Assembly (NCBI RefSeq): GCF_025847205.1
Contig: NZ_JAOYTH010000003.1
Location: forward strand, 310,001 to 374,000
Length of the DNA stretch: 64,000 bases
Reading direction: 5' to 3'
Source of the DNA: Pararhizobium sp. YC-54
GTDB lineage: Bacteria > Pseudomonadota > Alphaproteobacteria > Rhizobiales > Rhizobiaceae
The notes under the pieces are model-generated. The model did not search any database and had not been told where the DNA came from. It worked only from the letters and a program-made list of their open reading frames with translations. This document shows positions 25,540 to 35,600 of this stretch, piece by piece. Each line of letters begins with the position of its first letter. The stretch's first letter is position 1. The translations under genes and the position numbers were made by a program.

Positions 25540-26772
25540 CTAGAGAAGAGCCGCGCAGGCTTTGGTGATCCGCTCCAGCGCTTCGCGCAGTTCCGCTTCC
25601 GAGGTCGCGTAGGAAATACGGAAGAACGGCGACAGGCCAAAGGCGGAGCCCGGCACGACGGCGACGTGGGCATCGTCGAGCAGATAGGCGCAGAAGTCCG
25701 CATCCGTCTCGATCCGCTTGCCACCGGGCGTGGTCTTCCCGAGCATGCCTGCGCATCCGGAAAAGGTGTAGAAGGCGCCCTCGGGTGTGCGGCAATCGAG
25801 ACCTTCGATGGCGTTGAGCGCCGTGACAACCAGATCGCGGCGGCGCTGGAAGCTGGCGGTGCGTTCCGTCAGGAAATCCTGCGGCCCGTTCAGCGCGGCC
25901 ACCGAGGCGGCCTGGCTGATCGAGGAGGGGCAGGACGTCGCCTGGCTCTGCACCACGGCCATCGCCTTGATCAGATCGCGCGGGCCGCCGGCATAGCCGA
26001 TGCGCCAGCCGGTCATCGCATAGGCCTTGGAGACGCCGTTGACGGTCAGCGTCCGGTTTTTCAGCGCCGGTTCAAGGGCTGCCGGGGTCACGAACTTGAA
26101 GCCGTCATAGACGATGTGCTCGTACATGTCGTCGACCAGCAGCCAGACATGCGGGTGCTTCAACAGCACGTCGAGTAGCGGGCGGTAATCGTCCGCACTA
26201 TAAGCGGCGCCTGACGGGTTCGATGGCGAATTCAGCATCACCCAGCGGGTCTTCGACGTGATTGCCGCTTCGAGCTGTGCCGCCTTCAGCCGGAAACCGG
26301 CCTCTGCGTCGCAGGCGATCAGGACAGGCTTGCCCTCGGCGATCTCGACGATATCAGAGTAGGACGTCCAGTACGGCGTCGGGATGATCACTTCGTCGCC
26401 GGGGTTCAGTGTCGCCATCATGGCGTTGAAGAGAATCTGCTTGGCGCCGGTCGCCACCGTGATCTCGTCAAGCGCGTAGGAAACGCCGTTTTCTCTGGCG
26501 AACTTGTCCCGGATCGCCTGCTTCAGTTCAGGCGTACCGTCGAGCGCGGTATATTTGGTCTTGCCGCTCTCAATGGCCTCGCAGGCTGCCTGCTTGACGT
26601 GATCGGGCGTATCGAAGTCCGGCTCGCCGGCGCCCAGAATGATCACCGGCTTGCCGTCGCGCTTCATGGCTTGAGCCCGGGCGCCGATCTTCAGGATCTG
26701 CGAAACGCCGATCGTGGAAATCCGCGAGGCGGGCGCAAAGCCCGCCTCCTCAACCTTGGTGTTGATGGTCAT
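25540..26772 (-). CDS. Class I/II PLP-dependent aminotransferase (aspartate aminotransferase type)
   Basis: 410 aa. Family features: ILGAGEPDFDTPDHVKQAA near the N-terminus, KYTALDGTPELKQAI, NSPSNPSGAAYS, the PLP-binding lysine in VNGVSKAYAMTGWRIGY, and a C-terminal FRISYATSEAELREALERI. Most relatives are annotated aspartate aminotransferase AatA. Here it is the last gene of a run with an AmaB-type aldehyde dehydrogenase, a 2-hydroxyglutarate-type dehydrogenase and HglS. It may therefore transaminate 2-aminoadipate (or lysine) with 2-oxoglutarate. That role is inferred from position only. Confidence 0.88.
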   Translation of the reverse strand: MTINTKVEEAGFAPASRISTIGVSQILKIGARAQAMKRDGKPVIILGAGEPDFDTPDHVKQAACEAIESGKTKYTALDGTPELKQAIRDKFARENGVSYALDEITVATGAKQILFNAMMATLNPGDEVIIPTPYWTSYSDIVEIAEGKPVLIACDAEAGFRLKAAQLEAAITSKTRWVMLNSPSNPSGAAYSADDYRPLLDVLLKHPHVWLLVDDMYEHIVYDGFKFVTPAALEPALKNRTLTVNGVSKAYAMTGWRIGYAGGPRDLIKAMAVVQSQATSCPSSISQAASVAALNGPQDFLTERTASFQRRRDLVVTALNAIEGLDCRTPEGAFYTFSGCAGMLGKTTPGGKRIETDADFCAYLLDDAHVAVVPGSAFGLSPFFRISYATSEAELREALERITKACAALL

Positions 26773-26786
26773 GACCGATCCTTCAA

Positions 26787-28319
26787 TTATTCGATGTCAA
26801 AGGAGACGCCCTGTGCCAGCGGCAGGGCCTTCGAATAGTTGATGGTGTTGGTGGCACGGCGCATGTAGGCGCGCCATGCGTCCGAACCGGACTCGCGGCC
26901 GCCGCCGGTTTCCTTTTCGCCGCCGAACGCGCCGCCGATTTCAGCGCCGGATGTGCCGATGTTGACATTGGCGATGCCGCAGTCGGAGCCGTCAGGCGAC
27001 AGGAAGCGCTCGGCTTCCTGCAGGTCGAGCGTGAAGATCGACGAGGAGAGGCCGGCACCCACTGCGTTGTGATCGGCAACAGCGGCGTCGAAGTCGCTGT
27101 ACTTCATGACGTAGAGGATCGGGGCGAAGGTTTCTTCGGTGACCGGGCCGGCCTGCTTCGGCATTTCAACCAGAGCCGGCTTGACGTAGTAGCTGTTGGC
27201 ATGGCCGAGATCGACGCGTTCGCCGCCGGTGATCGAACCACCATGGGCTTTCGCTTCGGACAGCGCCTTCTGCATGTTGTCGAAGGCCGGCTTGTCGACC
27301 AGCGGACCGACGAGGGCGGTGGATTCCAGCGGGTTTCCGACCGAAACGCTCGAATAGGCCTTCTTCAGGCGCGGAACGAGCTGGTCGTAGACGCTTTCAT
27401 GGACGAACAGGCGGCGCAGTGTGGTGCAACGCTGCCCGGCCGTGCCCATGGCGCCGAAGGCGATGGCACGCAGTGCCATGTCGAGATCGGCCGACGGGCA
27501 GACGATGCCGCCATTGTTGCCGCCGAGCTCAAGGATGGCGCGGGCAAAACGCTTGGCAAGGCGCGGACCGACATCGCGGCCCATGCGGGTGGAACCGGTT
27601 GCCGAAACCAGCGGTACCTTCGGGTGGTCGACAAGCACTTCGCCAATGGCGCGGTCGCCGATCAGCACCTGCGTCAGTCCATCCGGCGCATCGCCGAAGC
27701 GAGCAATGGCGCGATCAAGGATAGCCTGGCTTGCAAGTGCGGTCAGCGGGGTCTTTTCCGACGGCTTCCAGACGACGGCATTGCCGCAGACGATTGCCAG
27801 CGCCGCGTTCCATGCCCAGACGGCGACCGGGAAGTTGAAGGCGGAGATGACGCCGATGACGCCAAGCGGATGCCAGGTTTCCATCATGCGGTGGCCGGGA
27901 CGCTCGGTCGCGATCGTCAGGCCGTAGAGCTGGCGGGAGAGACCGACGGCGAAATCGCAGATGTCGATCATTTCCTGGACTTCGCCGAGACCTTCCGAGG
28001 TGATCTTGCCGGCCTCGATCGAGACCAGACGGCCGAGATCGGCCTTGTGGGCGCGCAGTTCTTCGCCCAGCAGGCGGATCAGTTCGCCGCGCTTGGGCGC
28101 CGGCACCAGACGCCAGGCGCGAAACGCTGCATCGGCCTTTTCGATCTTGGCTGCGGCTTCAGCAGCCGTTACCGTCTTCAGGCTGGCGATCTGTTCGCCC
28201 GTTACCGGCGAGAAGGAGGCCATGTCGCCGCCTGTGTAAAGATCCTTGGAGACGCCAAGCTTCTCTAAAAGGGCGGCCGTTTCCTGAACGACGTTCACCG
28301 TCTTCGTTGCAATGTTCAT
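26787..28319 (-). CDS. amaB: Aldehyde dehydrogenase, ALDH7/AmaB type (2-aminoadipate semialdehyde / piperideine-6-carboxylate dehydrogenase)
   Basis: 510 aa NAD(P)-dependent dehydrogenase. It has the ALDH7-type N-terminus LEKLGVSKDLYTGGDMASFSPVTGE, the substrate and cofactor blocks GVISAFNFPVAVWAWNAALA and GNAVVWKPSEKTPLTA, ELGGNNG with the general base, and catalytic cysteine in AGQRCTTLRR. ALDH7 proteins oxidise 2-aminoadipate 6-semialdehyde, in equilibrium with piperideine-6-carboxylate, to 2-aminoadipate in lysine breakdown. The gene ends 14 bp upstream of the aminotransferase start, and HglS is encoded in the same cluster, which supports this role. Confidence 0.88.
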   Translation of the reverse strand: MNIATKTVNVVQETAALLEKLGVSKDLYTGGDMASFSPVTGEQIASLKTVTAAEAAAKIEKADAAFRAWRLVPAPKRGELIRLLGEELRAHKADLGRLVSIEAGKITSEGLGEVQEMIDICDFAVGLSRQLYGLTIATERPGHRMMETWHPLGVIGVISAFNFPVAVWAWNAALAIVCGNAVVWKPSEKTPLTALASQAILDRAIARFGDAPDGLTQVLIGDRAIGEVLVDHPKVPLVSATGSTRMGRDVGPRLAKRFARAILELGGNNGGIVCPSADLDMALRAIAFGAMGTAGQRCTTLRRLFVHESVYDQLVPRLKKAYSSVSVGNPLESTALVGPLVDKPAFDNMQKALSEAKAHGGSITGGERVDLGHANSYYVKPALVEMPKQAGPVTEETFAPILYVMKYSDFDAAVADHNAVGAGLSSSIFTLDLQEAERFLSPDGSDCGIANVNIGTSGAEIGGAFGGEKETGGGRESGSDAWRAYMRRATNTINYSKALPLAQGVSFDIE

Positions 28320-28352
28320 GATGAGCTAACTCCCGTTTTCTTGGTCGAAGGA

Positions 28353-29774
28353 CTATCCAAAGCGCACCGCACCGAGATCTCCCGGCGAGGTGATGACTTT
28401 GAGGCCTTGGGCCATGTCCTTGATCTTCTGTTGCGTATAGAGGTCGTAATAGGCCTGGTTTTTCCGGCCGATGGCATGTTCGGCACTGAAGCTGCCGTTG
28501 AAATCCTGAACGGCGATGGCAAACACCCAATCGCGCAGCCGCCGCTCGAAATCCGCGTCCGATGCCGAAGCGCTGTCCTTCGGCACCACCAGATTGAAAT
28601 GCACACCGCCATCGCCGATATGGCCGAAATCGCAGATCGTTACCTCCGGAAAGGCTTGCGGCATATCGGCCTTCATGCGGTCGCAGAAGGCCATGATATC
28701 ACCTCTGCGGAACGAAAGATCGAAGGCGATCAATTTTCCGGAATGCTTGACGCCTTCCGAAAGTGCATGCCGCAGCGACCACATTTCATGGGCCGGACCG
28801 ACGAAGGCGTCAGCGAGCGGTGCTGCGTCGCTCTCCCAGATCTCGGCAAGCACCGCTTCTAGCACCGCATCGAGCGACTGTTCGCCTTCGCGCGGCTCCC
28901 AGGTACGGGAAATTTCAGCAAGGATCACATAGTCGGGCACATTGCCGCCCTGAAAGGGGTTTTTCAGCGAGGGCACATGATCGAGTGCCGCCGTGACGGC
29001 GTTTTTCGAGATGCCCTCGAAAGCCGAGAGATAGGCGCCGAGCCTGTCTTCCATGGCGCGCAGCAACGGCATGACGTGGGCGCCGCTCGCCGGCACCAGA
29101 TAGGCTGTCGCCACCTGCTTCGGCAGCGGCTCGAGGTTGACGACGCATTCGGTGATGATGCCGAAGGCGCCGGATGTGCCGATGAAAACCTGCTTCCAGT
29201 CGATGCCGGTATTGTTCTTGCGCAGGTCCGAGGTCAGGTCGAGGATCGTACCTTCCTCGTCGGCCAGCACCACCTTGATGCCGAGCGTGTTGCGGCGCAC
29301 GTCGCCATATTTCAGGAAGCGCGATCCGCCGGTGTTGGTGGCCAGCATGCCGCCAAGCCGCGGATCGGCGCCAAGGTCGATCGGGAAGAACAGGCGGTGT
29401 TTTTCGAGCTTCTGGTTGACATCAGACAGCCGGAAACCGGCATCGGCACGCAGCGAGCGATTGTTGAGATCGAGATCGAAGCGCTTGGTCATCCGGTCGA
29501 GGCTCAGCACCGCCTGGGCTCCGGTTAAATCCGGCGTGGAGCCGGAAACAAGACCGGTATTGCCGGATTGCGGAATGACAGCGATGCCGTTCCTGACGCA
29601 ATAGGAAACGGCCGCGGAAACCTCTTTCGTGGTTTGCGGGCGCAGGACGATTGCGGCGCGGCCCTCATCGTAGCGTGCGCCGGTCTGGTAAGACGCCACA
29701 TCGCCGCCTCCGGTGACAATGCCCTTGTCACCGAGGATTGCGGTCAGTGCTGCGGCGTGGTTCTGATCGATCAT
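28353..29774 (-). CDS. FAD-linked oxidase, D-2-hydroxyglutarate dehydrogenase type
   Basis: 473 aa flavoprotein of the GlcD/D2HGDH/LDHD family. The N-terminal FAD-binding PCMH domain contains VLRPQTTKEVSAAVSYC, VIPQSGNTGLVSGSTPD and RLGGMLATNTGGSRFLKYGDVR; the C-terminal domain contains FGHIGDGGVHFNLVVP, the metal/substrate motif, and FSAEHAIGRKN. The start at 29774 is chosen because a longer frame would run through the end of hglS. In this cluster the expected substrate is D-2-hydroxyglutarate made by HglS, oxidised to 2-oxoglutarate. D-lactate cannot be excluded from sequence. Confidence 0.85.
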   Translation of the reverse strand: MIDQNHAAALTAILGDKGIVTGGGDVASYQTGARYDEGRAAIVLRPQTTKEVSAAVSYCVRNGIAVIPQSGNTGLVSGSTPDLTGAQAVLSLDRMTKRFDLDLNNRSLRADAGFRLSDVNQKLEKHRLFFPIDLGADPRLGGMLATNTGGSRFLKYGDVRRNTLGIKVVLADEEGTILDLTSDLRKNNTGIDWKQVFIGTSGAFGIITECVVNLEPLPKQVATAYLVPASGAHVMPLLRAMEDRLGAYLSAFEGISKNAVTAALDHVPSLKNPFQGGNVPDYVILAEISRTWEPREGEQSLDAVLEAVLAEIWESDAAPLADAFVGPAHEMWSLRHALSEGVKHSGKLIAFDLSFRRGDIMAFCDRMKADMPQAFPEVTICDFGHIGDGGVHFNLVVPKDSASASDADFERRLRDWVFAIAVQDFNGSFSAEHAIGRKNQAYYDLYTQQKIKDMAQGLKVITSPGDLGAVRFG

Positions 29775-29784
29775 CGCTTCAGCT

Positions 29785-31185
29785 TTACTCCGCTGCCTGC
29801 GCGAGCGAAAGCATCTGTCTGACATCGGCGATCGACGCCTGTTCAATGCCGGCATAATGATCGAACTCGTTCAGCACCTTGGCGCCGAGATCCTGCTCGA
29901 AGCGCTGCTGGTTTGGGCTCGCGACGAATTCCTGGGCGGCATCGTCGCCGAGATTGGATTGGAAGATGCCGGCGGCGCTGACGGGCAGGAAGTCTTCGTA
30001 GACGATCGGGTCGAACTGCACGAGACCGTCAGCAATCAGGCTGTCGAGGCTCTTCGAAACATCGGCCTTTGCCTTGCGGCCCTTGGCGGTCAGCGAATAG
30101 ACGAAATAGCCAAGACCTTCGGCGCGGATACCGGCCCAGCTATCCGGGAACGGGATGAAGGCGTCCGAAAGTGCTTTTTCATACTCTGTCGCATTCGAAC
30201 CGTCAGCCGCCGGGCGAACGACCTTGCGGGAAGCGTTGAGCAGCGCGTCGTAGAGGGCGCGACCCTTCGGGGTGAGCGCAACGCCGCGTTGCTCGATCTC
30301 GCCGAAGCGGGCGGTGTGCGAGCCTTCCTGCCAGCTGCCGTCCGCAGCCTGGAACGAAACCGGTTCTTCCAGCGCCTTGAAGGAGGTTTGGCGCAGAAGG
30401 ATGGCGCATTTGCGGGTCGGCGGGCCTTCGATCGTCGCCTTCGGGGCGATCTTGTAATCGGGCATGCGGGCCTGGACGGCATCGATATCGAGCGTGCGTG
30501 GCGTCAGGTGGTTGATGTGCGGCCCCTTGAACGACACGACATCGGCGATCAGCCGATGGGCATCATGCAGGCGATGGTACATGTCGGGGCTGACATTGGC
30601 CTTGTCGTGCCAGCGGAAGGTTTCCAGCACCTCGGCGACGAAGCGCTCCGCGTCAGCCTTGTCGAGGCCGCCCTGTTTTTCCGCCTTCTCCGTCAGCGCG
30701 ATGGCGCCGTCGGTAAAGATCTGCCGTTTTGACAGGATCTGCTCGGCTTCATCGCGCAAAGCTTCGTCGGCGATCAGGTCAAGCCGCAGCAGCGAGGTGA
30801 AGACGCGAAAGGGGTTTTTCTTCAAGGCCGCATCGCCGACCGGGCGAAAAGCCGTCGAGTGAACCGGAACGCCGGCGGTCGACAGATCGTAGTAACCGAC
30901 CGGCAGCATGCCCATGACGGCAAAGACGCGGCGCATCATCGACAGCTCGGCAGGCGTGCCGAGCCGGATCGCACCGTGGCGTTCCTCGGAGAGGCGCTCC
31001 AGCGAATCCGTGTCCTCAAGCCAGGCCCGCAGATCCGGATCGGCGGCGAGCGTTTCGGCGTTCACCTTGCCCACCAGTTCCATCAGCGTGCCATACGCCG
31101 GCACTTCCGTGCGGTACATGGCCGACATCGCCGCGGAAAAGGCCGAGCGGATAAGGTCGGTGGAAACGAAACTATTCTCTTTCAC
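29785..31185 (-). CDS. hglS: 2-oxoadipate dioxygenase/decarboxylase HglS (DUF1338, YdcJ family)
   Basis: 466 aa iron-dependent enzyme of the vicinal-oxygen-chelate-like DUF1338 family, which converts 2-oxoadipate to D-2-hydroxyglutarate with release of CO2. From the GTG at 31185, His70 (in ERHGAIRLG, with Arg74) and His226 (in GPHINHLTPR) fall where I recall the metal ligands of the Pseudomonas putida enzyme. A third, acidic ligand lies in FGEIEQRG near residue 296. The frame extends upstream to 31665 but would cross the divergent LysR start, so GTG 31185 is preferred. First gene of the proposed lysine/2-aminoadipate operon. Confidence 0.88.
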   Translation of the reverse strand: MKENSFVSTDLIRSAFSAAMSAMYRTEVPAYGTLMELVGKVNAETLAADPDLRAWLEDTDSLERLSEERHGAIRLGTPAELSMMRRVFAVMGMLPVGYYDLSTAGVPVHSTAFRPVGDAALKKNPFRVFTSLLRLDLIADEALRDEAEQILSKRQIFTDGAIALTEKAEKQGGLDKADAERFVAEVLETFRWHDKANVSPDMYHRLHDAHRLIADVVSFKGPHINHLTPRTLDIDAVQARMPDYKIAPKATIEGPPTRKCAILLRQTSFKALEEPVSFQAADGSWQEGSHTARFGEIEQRGVALTPKGRALYDALLNASRKVVRPAADGSNATEYEKALSDAFIPFPDSWAGIRAEGLGYFVYSLTAKGRKAKADVSKSLDSLIADGLVQFDPIVYEDFLPVSAAGIFQSNLGDDAAQEFVASPNQQRFEQDLGAKVLNEFDHYAGIEQASIADVRQMLSLAQAAE

Positions 31186-31234
31186 GGCAGCGCGCCTCGC
31201 AGTATGGAAGGGATAACGGTGATCATTCTCATTT

Positions 31235-31247
31235 CGTATCATATACG
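31235..31247. promoter_or_regulatory. Inverted repeat in the hglS-lysR divergent promoter region
   Basis: CGTAT-CAT-ATACG, an AT-rich interrupted palindrome of the T-N11-A type recognised by LysR regulators, in the 115-bp gap between hglS and the regulator gene. Candidate only. Confidence 0.3.
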
Positions 31248-31300
31248 GGTCGAACGGGCATTGATTGCGACAGTTGTGACTATGATCATGCGAGGCTGGA

Positions 31301-32194
31301 ATGAAGTTGAGCAGAAGACTGGTTCCCGACGTCACCACGCTACAGGCCTTCGAATGTGCCGCACGGCACGGCAGCTTCACGCAGGCGGCCGCCGAACTGA
31401 ACCTGACCCAGAGCGCGGTCAGCCGCCAGATCAAGGACCTCGAAAGCCAGATCGGCGTGCTGCTGTTCGAGCGCGTCCGCCAGCGGGTCATTCTTTCCGA
31501 TGCGGGACAGAAATTCCTGCCAGAGGTTCGCAGGCTACTGACCCAGTCGGAGGAATTGATGGTCCGCGCCATGGCGTCGGCACGCTCGGAATCGACGCTC
31601 TCCGTCGCGTCGCTACCGACCTTTGGCAGTCGTTGGCTGACGCCGCGCCTGCCGGACTTTCTCAATCAGCATCCGGGCACGGTGATCAACATCGCCTCGC
31701 GGTCGCAGCCGTTCGATTTCGAGGAGCAGAATTTCGATCTGGCCATTCACTACGGCCAGCCGGTCTGGGCGCATGCCACCTGCAGCTACCTGTGCAGCGA
31801 GATCATCGTGCCGGTGGCAAGCCCGGCACTTCTTGCCCTCAACCCGATGAAGGATCCGGGAGAACTGGAACACAAACCGCTGCTGCATCTCGCCACGCGG
31901 CCGAAGATGTGGGCGCAATGGTTCGAAAGCAATGGCGGCGAGATGAAGTCGGCCTATCGCGGCAATCGTTTCGACCAGTTTTCCATGGTGATCGAGGCAG
32001 CGGTCGCCGGCCTCGGCTTTGCACTCGTGCCGCGATACCTGATCGAGCAGGAGCTTGCAGCCGACCGGTTGCGTGTCGTTTTCGACCGGCCGATGCAGAC
32101 GGAGAACAGCTATTATCTGGTGGTGCCGGAGGGCAAGCTGGAAAATCCGGTTAGCCAGGCGTTCCGGGCCTGGATCGTCAAGCAGGTCGGCTGA
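31301..32194 (+). CDS. LysR-family transcriptional regulator (GcvA-like)
   Basis: 297 aa. N-terminal winged helix-turn-helix: LQAFECAARHGSFTQAAAELNLTQSAVSRQIKDLE (about residues 15-50), then a periplasmic-binding-protein-like effector domain with GSRWLTPRLPDF and AAVAGLGFALVPRYL, resembling the GcvA/AmpR branch. It is transcribed divergently from hglS over a 115-bp gap, so it most likely controls the lysine/2-oxoadipate operon and itself. The effector is unknown; 2-aminoadipate or 2-oxoadipate would be natural candidates. Confidence 0.9.
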   Translation: MKLSRRLVPDVTTLQAFECAARHGSFTQAAAELNLTQSAVSRQIKDLESQIGVLLFERVRQRVILSDAGQKFLPEVRRLLTQSEELMVRAMASARSESTLSVASLPTFGSRWLTPRLPDFLNQHPGTVINIASRSQPFDFEEQNFDLAIHYGQPVWAHATCSYLCSEIIVPVASPALLALNPMKDPGELEHKPLLHLATRPKMWAQWFESNGGEMKSAYRGNRFDQFSMVIEAAVAGLGFALVPRYLIEQELAADRLRVVFDRPMQTENSYYLVVPEGKLENPVSQAFRAWIVKQVG

Positions 32195-32658
32195 ATGCCA
32201 GATCGTCGCCGCGGCGCAATATAAAAGGTGGAACCTTTCCAGTGCTCCGCGCGTTGCCGGCTGGATGAGCAGTGCCGAAAAGACAACCGTCAGGGGTTTC
32301 GCATCATTTGCTGGGAAGGATGGCCGCGACAACGGCCGTTCTTTGGCGTTGCGACATGGAATTCGTCCGCAGAATTGGCCCCGCTGCTTGCAACACATTG
32401 GCACTACGGCTAAAAAATGCCCAGTTCTTGCATCACGCAGGCCTGACAGCGAAGCGACCGCCGCCTTCACGACCTTACAGGCCCTTCCGGGCCGCGCCAG
32501 AGTCAACGGTTTCTCGCCTGCGCGGGATCTTGCGGCTGATGGCAGAACACAGATGAGTGTTTAGGGCCGTGGCGGCGCAAAGCCAAGCATCAGGGCTACA
32601 GCCCATCCGGCATGACGGCCGGACCCTTCAACACCGCCTGGACCCAGAACCCGTACCC
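32195..32658. other. Intergenic region upstream of ndvB
   Basis: About 460 bp without a recognisable gene; frames here are short and unlike known proteins. It holds a candidate sigma-70 promoter (32389-32417). The ndvB frame is open from 32557, but the start is placed at 32659, which gives the family's usual length. No good ribosome-binding site is visible directly before that ATG. Confidence 0.5.
32389..32417 (+). promoter_or_regulatory. Candidate promoter for ndvB
   Basis: CTTGCA, 17-bp spacer, CTAAAA. The -35 box is close to the rhizobial consensus CTTGAC and the spacing is ideal; the -10 box is only fair. It lies about 240 bp upstream of the ndvB ATG. Confidence 0.35.
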
Positions 32659-35600
32659 ATGAACTTTCAAAATACGCCTTCCACGCCTCCGCGCGAAGCT
32701 GAGATCAAGCCGATCGACTACAATGATTCGATCCGCTCGACCTATTTCACCATCCATGAGCTTCATGAATGCGGCGCAGCGCTCGCCCGCGATGGCGTCT
32801 CGAGCCTTCCGGGCTTCTTTCCCTTCGAGTTCCGTCCACGCCACCGCGAAAATGAAAACGAGATTTTCCGGGTCTACAAGGTTACGGCAACCGATGTCGA
32901 AGCCGGTGCCTCGATTACTCCCGCTGCCGAATGGCTGCTCGACAACCATTATCTGGTCGAGGAGTCCATTCAGGAAGTACGGCGCGACTTTCCGCGCAAA
33001 TTCTACCGGCAGCTGCCGACCCTGCCGGTTGCCGGTACGACCATTCCACGCACGATGGCCCTTGCCTGGCTGTATGTCGCCCACACCCACAGCACGGTCT
33101 CCCGTGAAAGCCTGACCGCCATGGTCGCCGGTTTTCAGGAAAAAGAGACGTTCAAGATCGGCGAACTCTGGGCGCTGCCGTCCATTCTGCGTTTCGTGCT
33201 GATCGAAAACCTCAGGCGCATCGCAATCCGTGTCGATCGCTCGCGCAACATGCGCATTAAGGCCAATGACGTCGCCGACCAGATCGTCCGCCTTGGCATG
33301 CCGGACAAGTTCCAGTCGGTGCTGGCTGAAGCCGAGCCGCTTTGTGCCGACAACACGTTCGTCGCGCAGCTGCTCTACCGCCTGCGGGACGGATCGCAGA
33401 CATCGGGCTATGTCATTACCTGGCTGGAAGAGCAGCTGGAAAAGCGTGGCAGCGATGTCGAGGAGGCTCTGGTCGCCGAACAGAACCGGTTGTCCTCCGG
33501 CAATGCGACGATGAGCAACATCATCCGCAGCCTGCGTGAAATCGATGACAACGACTGGGCCGTCTGGTTCGAAAGCGTCAGCAAGCTGGATGATGCCCTG
33601 CGCGATGCCTCCGACTATGCATCGCTCGATTTCGGCTCGCGCAACAAATACCGCAACACCATCGAGCGGCTGGCGCGGCGTTCGGGCTATAGCGAGCTCG
33701 AAGTCACGCAGATCGCGCTCGATATGGTCAAGGACCAGACCCGTGCCGGCGCCAACCCGGGCGATGTGCTGCATGAGCCCAATGTCGGCGGCTTTCTCGT
33801 CGGCAAGCAGCGCCGCTTGCTGGAATCCAGGATCGGCTATCGACCGTCGATCCTCCAGACGATCATCCGGCTTGGCCGCAAGCTGGACTGGTTTGCGATC
33901 GCCGGGCCGAACATCCTGTTGACCATTCTTGCGATGATCGCCGTCTACATTTTCGTCAGCCCGATGGAAATTCCGACGGGCGCCAAGCTGATCATGCTGT
34001 TGCTGTTTTCCCTTCCCGCCTCGGAAGGTGCGGCCGGCCTGTTCAACACGCTGGTCACGCTCTTCGTCACACCATCACGGCTGGTCGGATACGAGTTCCT
34101 CGACGGGATTCCGGAGGACGCGCGTACACTCGTCGTCGTCCCCTGTCTGATTTCCAAGCGCGATCATGTCGATGAACTCGTGCGCAACCTCGAAGTTCAC
34201 TACCTCGCCAATCCGAAGGGCGAGATCTACTTCGCGCTTGTCAGCGATTGGGTCGATAGCCCGGAGGAGGAAACCGCGGCCGATCTCGATGTGCTGGACT
34301 ATGCCAAGGCCGAGATCGAAACGCTGAGCGCCCGTTACGCCCATGACGGCCGTACCCGCTTCTATCTGCTCCATCGCCGCCGCCTCTACAACGAGGCAGA
34401 AGGCGCCTGGATGGGTTGGGAGCGCAAGCGCGGCAAGCTGCATGAGCTGAACCTGCTTCTGCGCGGCGACAGCGATACCAGCTTCCTGGCCGGTGCCAAC
34501 ACCGTGCCGGAAAACGTCCAATATGTGATGACGCTCGATTCCGACACGCGCCTGATGCGCGATGCGGTGACCAAGCTCGTCGGCAAGCTCTACCACCCGA
34601 TCAACCGTCCGGTCGTCGATCCGGTCACCCAGAAAGTGACAGCCGGTTACGGCATCCTGCAGCCGCGTGTCACCCCGTCTTTGACCACCGGCAGCGATGC
34701 CTCGGCATTCCAGCGCATCTTCTCGATCAACCGCGGTATCGACCCTTACGTCTTCACCGTGTCCGACGTCTACCAGGACATCGCCGGCGAAGGCACGTTT
34801 ACCGGCAAGGGCCTCTATCACGTCGATGCCTTCGAAGCTGCCCTGAAGGGCAAGATCGAGGAGAACGCGGTTCTCAGCCACGATCTTCTTGAAGGTTCGC
34901 TGGCGCATTGCGCGCTGGTCAGCGATGTCGAGCTGGTCGAGGATTTCCCGATCCGCTATGAGGTCGAGATGTCGCGCCAGCATCGCTGGGCGCGCGGCGA
35001 CTGGCAGCTTCTGCCCTACATGTTCAACCTGTCGAACGGCGTCAGCATGCTCGGTCGCTGGAAGATGTACGACAACCTTCGCCGCTCGCTGATCCCCATT
35101 GCCTGGCTGATCGCCTCGGTCATGGGCTGGTATTACATGGAGCCGACCCAGGCACTGGTCTGGCAGTTCGTGCTGATCTTCAGCCTGTTCGTCGCACCCA
35201 CCCTATCCTTGATTTCCGGCCTGATGCCGCGCCGCAACGATATTGTCGCGCGCGCCCATCTGCATGCCGTTCTCTCTGAAATCCAGGCAGCCAATGCCCA
35301 GGTGGCGTTGCGTATCGTTTTCATTGCCCATTCGGCGGCGATGATGGCGGATGCCATCGTGCGCTCGGTTTACCGTACCTTCGTCAGCGGCAACCTGATG
35401 CTGGAATGGCGCACGGCCGCGCAGGTGCAGAGTTCGGCCGGAGGCAGTATCCTCGACTATTACCGTTCGATGTGGATCGCACCGGTCCTGTCGGTCATTT
35501 CGCTCTTGCTTGCGGCGATTTCCGATACCGGCCTTCCCTTCATCGGTATTCCCTTTGCCATGCTCTGGGCCCTGTCGCCGGGCATCGCATGGTTTGTCAG

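Noticed and set aside
31186..31665. Long N-terminal extension of the HglS frame
   Set aside because: It would run across the divergent promoter and into the LysR coding region; the GTG at 31185 restores the expected His70 position.
32557..32658. N-terminal 34-codon extension of ndvB from a GTG
   Set aside because: Extra residues are unlike ChvB/NdvB; the ATG at 32659 yields 2833 aa, matching family length.
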